This document shows positions 1-2,969 of a stretch of DNA of 6,033 nt, in pieces. The notes under the pieces were generated by a model. That model worked only from the letters and a program-made list of their open reading frames with translations. It was not told the origin of the DNA and did not search any database. A program made the position numbers and the translations under genes. Within the stretch, counting starts at the first letter, position 1; every line of letters starts with the position of its first letter. This stretch comes from a bacterium (GTDB lineage Bacteria; BMS3Abin14), in assembly GCA_022865845.1 (NCBI GenBank), contig JALHUC010000130.1, forward strand, positions 1-6,033. The letters are read 5' to 3'.

Positions 1-602
1 CATGTTACGATCTCTCCCTGGTCCTGGCAGACTCAGTGGCCGGCACATTCAACTCCATCACGATAGACGGGGACATGAGTACCAACGACACGGTCATCCT
101 CATGGCCTCGGGCAAAGGGCCGGCGGTAAAAAGATCCGAAGACCTGGCGGTTTTCGGCAAGGCCGTGCACACGGTGTGCGCTACTCTGGCGGATATGATC
201 GTGGCGGACGGGGAGGGGGCCACGAAGGTGGTGGAGATCAGGGTCACAGGGGCAGTGAGTGCCGAGGATGCGAAAAAGGCCGCAAAAGCGGTGGCTGAAT
301 CGCTGCTGGTGAAAACAGCCTTTGCTGCGGCTGATCCCAACTGGGGCAGGATCGCTGCTGCTGCCGGGTACTCGGGCGCGGCGGTTGACATGGCAAAGAT
401 CTTCCTTTCCATCGGCGAGGTGAAGATCCTCGAGGAAGGGGAGATCGTTCCGGGCTACGATGAGGCCGAGGCCGTGAAGGTCATGAAGCAGGACCGGTAT
501 GGGATCACCCTCGCCATCGGGGATGGAGAGGGGCAGGCGACGATGAAGACGTGCGATTTAACGGAGGAATACGTTCGCATTAACTGTGAATACCGATCGT
601 GA
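1..602 (+). CDS. argJ: Arginine biosynthesis bifunctional protein ArgJ, C-terminal part (5' truncated)
   Basis: ArgJ moves the acetyl group from N-acetylornithine to glutamate in the cytoplasmic arginine pathway; in many bacteria it also acetylates glutamate from acetyl-CoA. The reading frame enters at base 3, and 199 residues are visible before the TGA at 600-602. Seen directly: TFNSITIDGDMSTNDT near the visible N-terminus, the DPNWGRIAAAAGYSG segment in the middle, and the C-terminal end EEYVRINCEYRS. All three are characteristic of the ArgJ beta chain. Family members are about 400 residues, so roughly half is present. The autocleavage site with its nucleophilic threonine lies upstream of the window and cannot be checked. 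DMSTND replaces the more usual DTSTND, a conservative change. The gene closes at a normal C-terminus and is followed by an intrinsic terminator about 100 bases on. Whether the enzyme is mono- or bifunctional cannot be told from this half. Confidence 0.96.
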   Translation, partial: CYDLSLVLADSVAGTFNSITIDGDMSTNDTVILMASGKGPAVKRSEDLAVFGKAVHTVCATLADMIVADGEGATKVVEIRVTGAVSAEDAKKAAKAVAESLLVKTAFAAADPNWGRIAAAAGYSGAAVDMAKIFLSIGEVKILEEGEIVPGYDEAEAVKVMKQDRYGITLAIGDGEGQATMKTCDLTEEYVRINCEYRS

Positions 603-608
603 GATTTC

Positions 609-693
609 AGTAGCCAGTAGTCAGAAAAAATAGTGTCTAGAGTCTAGAGTCTGGTGTCTGGAAAAGGCAGAAACCAGGAATAGGATACCAGGA
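609..693. repeat. Degenerate 7-nt period repeats downstream of argJ
   Basis: Three short blocks keep an exact heptanucleotide step. Block one is agtagcc/agtagtc (609-622). Block two is tagtgtc/tagagtc/tagagtc/tggtgtc (631-658). Block three is accagga/ataggat/accagga (673-693). The + strand is purine-rich in the third block. The spacing is constant while the letters drift, which is typical of short tandemly repeated repetitive (STRR-like) intergenic DNA rather than coding sequence. There is no spacer structure, so this is not CRISPR. Function is unknown. Confidence 0.75.
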
Positions 694-704
694 AAAGAAC
701 AATC

Positions 705-727
705 AGCCGCCTTTTTGGGCGGCTTTG
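705..727 (+). terminator. Intrinsic terminator after argJ
   Basis: A perfect 7-bp stem pairs agccgcc (705-711) with ggcggct (718-724) around a 6-nt loop (tttttg). Only a short T run (three T) follows, so it is a moderate terminator. It sits 103 bases after the argJ stop and is the natural end of that transcript. The 7-nt repeat arrays lie on both sides of it. Confidence 0.7.
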
Positions 728-731
728 TACT

Positions 732-766
732 GCTCTCGATCTCATATCTCCCATCTCAAATCACAA
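732..766. repeat. Heptanucleotide repeat array (atctcNN type)
   Basis: Consecutive units gctctcg, atctcat, atctccc, atctcaa and atcacaa follow one another at an exact 7-nt step. The unit differs from that of the neighbouring arrays but the period is the same. The pyrimidine-rich strand is the + strand here, opposite in sense to the block just left of the terminator. Confidence 0.75.
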
Positions 767-802
767 AATAGCGAATCCTTATTCAATAGGTTTTAGGTCT
801 TC

Positions 803-858
803 TCCTGCGTTCTGTGTTCTGCGTCCTGCGTTCTTATTTCCTATTTCCCTCCGCCTTC
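803..858. repeat. Heptanucleotide repeat array (ttctgcg type)
   Basis: Eight units at an exact 7-nt step are visible: tcctgcg, ttctgtg, ttctgcg, tcctgcg, ttcttat, ttcctat, ttccctc and cgccttc. The first four share the pattern tYctgYg; the rest decay to a pyrimidine tract. A forward reading frame (814-1032) runs through this block, but it is low-complexity sequence and not a credible gene. Confidence 0.8.
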
Positions 859-879
859 CCCCCTAGGTCCCGCCCGAAT

Positions 880-948
880 TGGGAAAAAAATGTTCACCCC
901 CTCCCACAAATAGAGGTCAGCTCCAGAAAATGGGTAAAACTTTTCCCA
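880..948. promoter_or_regulatory. Inverted repeat upstream of the sigma-54 promoter, candidate activator site
   Basis: The arms tgggaaaa (880-887) and ttttccca (941-948) are perfect 8-bp inverted copies about 53 bases apart. They lie roughly 66-134 bases before the -24 element, the usual distance for a sigma-54 enhancer (UAS). That they bind an activator is an inference from position only. Confidence 0.3.
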
Positions 949-954
949 GCGGTG

Positions 955-973
955 TTTGGGCGGCGTCGCCAAA
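955..973. promoter_or_regulatory. Dyad close to the sigma-54 promoter, candidate operator
   Basis: The arms tttgggcg (955-962) and cgccaaa (967-973) pair with one bulged G around the 4-nt centre gcgt. The dyad ends about 40 bases before the -24 GG. It could be an activator or repressor site, or a hairpin. It is not followed by a T run, so it is not a terminator on the + strand. AT-rich sequence between it and the promoter (971-998) would suit DNA bending, but I see no clear IHF consensus. Confidence 0.3.
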
Positions 974-1011
974 AATTGTCTAACATATTGAAATATAAGG
1001 GTTTGCATGTT

Positions 1012-1028
1012 CAGGCAAGGGTTTTGCT
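1012..1028 (+). promoter_or_regulatory. Sigma-54 (RpoN) -24/-12 promoter
   Basis: The sequence caggcaagggttttgct places the invariant GG at 1014-1015 and the invariant GC at 1026-1027 with exactly 10 bases between, as sigma-54 requires. It keeps GGCA at -24 and TTGCT at -12 of the consensus TGGCAC-N5-TTGCW. The expected start is near 1038-1040, leaving a leader of about 50 nt before the ATG at 1088. The promoter points at the small-protein pair, implying activation by an AAA+ enhancer-binding protein. Nothing in the window encodes one. Confidence 0.65.
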
Positions 1029-1087
1029 ATAGCTATGTGTATAAACGGGTGTGATTCATGAGGAATAGCTGTGAAAGGAGTTTTCGG

Positions 1088-1276
1088 ATGCAACTGACAA
1101 CCTTCTGTCCCAACTGTAAGTCCGAGATCACAAGCAAGCGGTTTGAGGACCAGGACTGGTTCTTCTGCCAAACCTGCCAGTCCCAGTTCTTCTCTCACGA
1201 AAGCCTGCGCAAAAATTGGCCGTCGCTCTACCAGACACTCAGGGATCGTGAGGAAGAGGTAGCCGCTCAGGCCTGA
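1088..1276 (+). CDS. Small zinc-ribbon-like protein, 62 aa, function unknown
   Basis: I do not recognise a named family. The 62-residue product begins MQLTTFCPNCKSEIT and has two CxxC pairs, C7/C10 and C27/C30, 16 residues apart. This is the spacing of a one-domain zinc ribbon, which probably binds Zn(II) through four cysteines. Aromatic residues cluster around the second knuckle (WFFC, then FF). The C-terminal third is charged and probably helical (LRDREEE). There is no signal peptide or membrane segment, so it should be cytoplasmic. The ATG at 1088 was chosen because AAGGAG (1075-1080) sits 7 bases before it; an in-frame ATG at 1058 lacks such a site. It is the first gene after the sigma-54 promoter. 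Nucleic-acid or protein binding is plausible for such a domain but is not shown. Confidence 0.8.
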   Translation: MQLTTFCPNCKSEITSKRFEDQDWFFCQTCQSQFFSHESLRKNWPSLYQTLRDREEEVAAQA

Positions 1277-1286
1277 CGATCAAAGG

Positions 1287-1365
1287 AGCGCTATCCAGAG
1301 CGCTGACGATGGTAATGGGTTATTTAATGTTTTCCGAATCTGGGAAGGTTACCGCCTTACCCGAT
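1287..1365 (+). promoter_or_regulatory. Structured spacer between the two small-protein genes
   Basis: Two hairpins can be drawn in the 136-nt gap. The first pairs agcgct (1287-1292) with agcgct (1299-1304) and sits directly after a Shine-Dalgarno-like aaaggag (1282-1288). The second (1338-1365) pairs atc-ggg-aagg with cctt-ccc-gat around the loop ttaccg, with one bulged T and one bulged A. It is not followed by a T run, so it is not a simple terminator. It ends 47 bases before the second gene's ATG and could stabilise or process the mRNA, or tune translation. It matches no riboswitch class I know. Confidence 0.35.
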
Positions 1366-1412
1366 AGATGCCATATTTGAACAGCAGTGAAGAAACAGTT
1401 GGAGTATTGACA

Positions 1413-1631
1413 ATGTGCGCTCACGCTGAACATCTTGAAACCTGTCCTTTGTGCGACCACCGAACCGTTTTCACCAGGACCCAGGTCGCCTTCCTGGAGG
1501 ACCTTCTCATCAACATTTGCTGTATGAACGCCCTGGAGAATGAAAAGCGTTCTGCCGAACCGGAAAAGTGCCGGCAATGCGCGGAGAACATCGTTGATGT
1601 CGTTGAGGTGATCCGGGAGTTGAGAGATTAA
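1413..1631 (+). CDS. Small cysteine-rich protein with two CxxC knuckles, 72 aa, function unknown
   Basis: I do not recognise a named family. The 72-residue product starts MCAHAEHLETCPLCDH. It has one knuckle at C11/C14, a mostly hydrophobic probably helical stretch (about 24-41) ending in a vicinal C36-C37, and a second knuckle at C53/C56 (CRQC), followed by a helical tail to residue 72. Histidines at 4, 7 and 16 could add metal ligands. The two CxxC pairs are 38 residues apart, so this is a helical two-knuckle fold rather than a classical ribbon. The start at 1413 is supported by GGAG (1401-1404) 8 bases upstream. An in-frame ATG at 1368 has no ribosome site and sits right behind a hairpin. 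The gene lies 136 nt after the zinc-ribbon gene with no terminator between, so co-transcription from the sigma-54 promoter is likely. Zinc, iron-sulfur or redox roles are all open. Confidence 0.75.
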   Translation: MCAHAEHLETCPLCDHRTVFTRTQVAFLEDLLINICCMNALENEKRSAEPEKCRQCAENIVDVVEVIRELRD

Positions 1632-1645
1632 AGATTATTCCGGGG

Positions 1646-1667
1646 CAGCGGTTCGAAAGAACTGCTG
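1646..1667 (+). other. GNRA-capped hairpin directly before the terminator
   Basis: The arms cagcggttc (1646-1654) and gaactgctg (1659-1667) form 9 pairs with one G-T wobble, closed by a C-G pair over a GAAA tetraloop, one of the most stable loop types. The stem begins 14 bases after the stop at 1631. Its last base (1667) touches the first base of the terminator stem (1668), so the two helices could stack end to end. Confidence 0.7.
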
Positions 1668-1709
1668 ATCAGAGGTCGGCTCCCAAGAAGCCGGCTTCTG
1701 ATTTTTTTT
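1668..1709 (+). terminator. Strong intrinsic terminator of the small-protein unit
   Basis: A 14-bp stem pairs 1668-1681 with 1689-1702 (two G-T wobbles) around the 7-nt loop cccaaga, and runs into eight consecutive T (1702-1709). This is a textbook Rho-independent terminator and marks the end of the transcript that began near 1039. Confidence 0.92.
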
Positions 1710-1818
1710 GTGTGGCCAAAGCCCGGTCATTGTTCGGAATCCCGGTAACACACTTCCACTGCCAGAGTGCTCTGACAACCCTTAAAGACTGGATGACCGG
1801 CCCTAAAAAGGCTGTTAG

Positions 1819-1938
1819 ATTGTTGTAGCGCGTATTCTGCTGAAATATCTGACCGACTTTAAACGGGAGCAGTTTCACTGGCGGTCCTTCCTTCCCCTGC
1901 TGATATTTTTATCCATTTGTTGTGATGTCCACTCATAA
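1819..1938 (+). pseudogene. Possible remnant of a membrane-protein gene
   Basis: Between an in-frame stop at 1816 and the TAA ending at 1938 the + strand can encode about 39 residues. They include ARILLKYLTDFKREQF, then HWRSFLPLLIFLSICC: a basic amphipathic stretch followed by a hydrophobic segment, like the N-terminus of a polytopic membrane protein. There is no ATG, GTG or TTG start and no ribosome site, so as it stands it is not expressible. It could be the decayed beginning of an earlier membrane-protein gene, or chance. The evidence is composition only. Confidence 0.2.
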
Positions 1939-2021
1939 CCATATATCACTTACCACAAACCTCTTGTTTGCATCGTGTCTTTGACAATTACACTCTCTCA
2001 GAGCAGGAGGGAGAAGAAGGC

Positions 2022-2093
2022 ATCGGTAAAATCATTCTCCTGATCACCTTCACCCTTGGCCTTTTATGGTGGAGAAGGAGAAGGCTTGGTTGA
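2022..2093 (+). other. Possible 23-codon membrane microprotein or C-terminal remnant
   Basis: The frame ending in TGA at 2091-2093 reads GKIILLITFTLGLLWW followed by RRRRLG, a single membrane helix with a strongly positive end. A perfect AGGAGG lies at 2005-2010, 11 bases before codon 2022. That codon is ATC, one base from ATG, so the only natural start is non-canonical or lost. The frame stays open upstream to 1926, so it could instead be the C-terminus of a decayed protein; a helix plus an arginine cluster is also the shape of bacterial C-terminal sorting signals. Its stop overlaps the promoter of the next gene. Confidence 0.25.
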
Positions 2094-2099
2094 TATAAT
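2091..2099 (+). promoter_or_regulatory. Extended -10 promoter immediately before the CPBP protease gene
   Basis: TGATATAAT contains a perfect TATAAT (2094-2099) with the TG of an extended -10 element, which can work without a good -35. None is evident at 16-18 bases. Transcription would start at about 2105-2107, that is at or next to the ATG at 2105, giving a leaderless or nearly leaderless mRNA. Confidence 0.45.
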
Positions 2100-2104
2100 C
2101 GGAC

Positions 2105-2776
2105 ATGGGAAAAACTAATAAAGAAAGAGGGTCCTTCACGAACCCTCTTTACTGCCTGCTCCTTTTCGCTGTCGTGACCGTGGCTGTGGCCTGGGTCCGT
2201 CGGTTCGACATCCCCTACGGCTCCATTCTGATCCCGGCTCTGTGGGGCATGGGGGCGATCCTCCCGTTACGCGCTGCAGATACTGACCTGCTGACCCTGG
2301 GGTTCACTCCACCGCAGTTCATAAAAGGGTTAAAGTACTTCATCCTTTCTTCAGTCGTTGTTTTTCCCCTTTACAGCGGGGTGTTTTACGCTTCTCTTTA
2401 TCTCGGTTTTACCGTTCCGGCGGGATTGATCGCGCCGGGTACCTCTATATTTAACTGGATCATCTATAATTTCATCGCTGTGGCCTTTTTCGAGGAGCTT
2501 TTCTTTCGGGGGTATCTTCAGGGGCGTTTAGCAGAGTATGCGAAAAGTTCCTTCATCGGTGCCAGGAAAGTCTTCTGGCTCCCCGTTGTGGCCGCAGCGT
2601 TTCTTTTTGCCCTGGCCCACGTGGCTGTTGACCTGGATCCGGCCAGGATGGCGGTCTTCTTCCCTGGCCTCCTCTTCGGCTGGCTGAGGGCGAAGACGGG
2701 CTTCCTCCTCGCCCCCATCCTGTCCCACGGGTGCGCCAACGTTCTTTCCATGCTTCTGATAAGTTCGGGATCGTGA
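2105..2776 (+). CDS. CPBP (Abi/CAAX-like) family intramembrane glutamic protease, 223 aa
   Basis: This is an integral inner-membrane protein of the CPBP family, whose members cleave substrates inside the bilayer. Substrates range from prenylated proteins in eukaryotic Rce1 to bacteriocins and sorting-signal proteins in bacteria. All three conserved motifs are intact: EE-x3-R at E130, E131 and R135 (FFEELFFRGYLQGRL); F-x3-H at F168 and H172 (FALAH); and H-x3-N at H208 and N212 (LSHGCAN). The acidic pair is the presumed catalytic site. Hydrophobic segments lie near 15-30, 40-55, 78-100, 115-130, 158-172 and 183-220, and the length is normal. The ATG at 2105 is the only usable start, because a stop lies in frame at 2096-2098. 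No proper Shine-Dalgarno precedes it, consistent with the extended -10 promoter just upstream. The substrate is unknown and no bacteriocin or sorting operon is visible. Confidence 0.9.
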   Translation: MGKTNKERGSFTNPLYCLLLFAVVTVAVAWVRRFDIPYGSILIPALWGMGAILPLRAADTDLLTLGFTPPQFIKGLKYFILSSVVVFPLYSGVFYASLYLGFTVPAGLIAPGTSIFNWIIYNFIAVAFFEELFFRGYLQGRLAEYAKSSFIGARKVFWLPVVAAAFLFALAHVAVDLDPARMAVFFPGLLFGWLRAKTGFLLAPILSHGCANVLSMLLISSGS

Positions 2777-2969
2777 AGAACTTCATCTTAGCAGCGCTGG
2801 TGTGTACCCCTACCCAGGATCTCCTGCAAGGCGTGGAGTATAAAGCTTAGGTTTCCCTTCTGATGCAGGGACGCTATAATCCATATTACGAATCAGGTGG
2901 GATTTGGAACCGCCCTCGGTTCTTCATCTAAAACCCATCACTCTGATAACAGACACAAAGGAAGTTTGC
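2777..2969. promoter_or_regulatory. Promoter and leader region of the activase gene
   Basis: A perfect TATAAT (2875-2880) is the best -10 candidate. The -35 at 17 bases (tttccc, 2852-2857) is poor, so activation may be needed. The transcript would start near 2887 and carry an 80-nt leader with a 6-bp hairpin, gaaccg (2907-2912) and cggttc (2917-2922), over the loop ccct. No clear terminator for the preceding protease gene was found. Confidence 0.4.

Larger units (their letters stand above)
1710..2104. other. Gene-poor spacer with dyads
   Basis: I find no convincing complete gene in these 395 bases. Visible structure: an 8-bp inverted repeat, ccggtcat (1723-1730) and atgaccgg (1793-1800), enclosing 62 bases; and inside it an 18-bp imperfect dyad at 1760-1777 (tgccagagtgctctgaca), operator-like in size. 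A consensus TTGACA (1981-1986) has no matching -10 at the normal distance. Two short membrane-like coding fragments in this spacer have their own entries. Confidence 0.5.

Noticed and set aside
5..412. 135-codon reading frame on the minus strand opposite argJ
   Set aside because: It is the antisense shadow of a clearly coding argJ with GC-rich third positions. There is no start signal and the composition is alanine/serine-rich.
609..858. CRISPR array
   Set aside because: The repeated units are 7 nt long and contiguous, with no unique spacers and no constant repeat of 24-40 nt.
814..1032. Forward reading frame of 72 codons between argJ and the zinc-ribbon gene
   Set aside because: It starts inside the heptanucleotide array, has no ribosome site, has a low-complexity N-terminus and covers the dyads and the sigma-54 promoter.
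1368..1412. Longer N-terminus for the 72-aa protein, starting at the ATG at 1368
   Set aside because: No Shine-Dalgarno precedes it and a hairpin ends 2 bases before it, whereas the ATG at 1413 has GGAG at proper spacing.
1723..1800. Insertion sequence or MITE bounded by the 8-bp inverted repeat
   Set aside because: The repeats are only 8 bp, no flanking target duplication is visible, and 62 bases between them hold no transposase. I treat it as a dyad only.
1669..1878. Minus-strand reading frame of 69 codons across the terminator and spacer
   Set aside because: It overlaps a strong + strand terminator, starts without a ribosome site and shows no recognisable motif.
1981..2010. Sigma-70 promoter based on the consensus TTGACA at 1981
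   Set aside because: At 16-18 bases downstream the sequence is gcagga/caggag/aggagg, with no resemblance to a -10 element.
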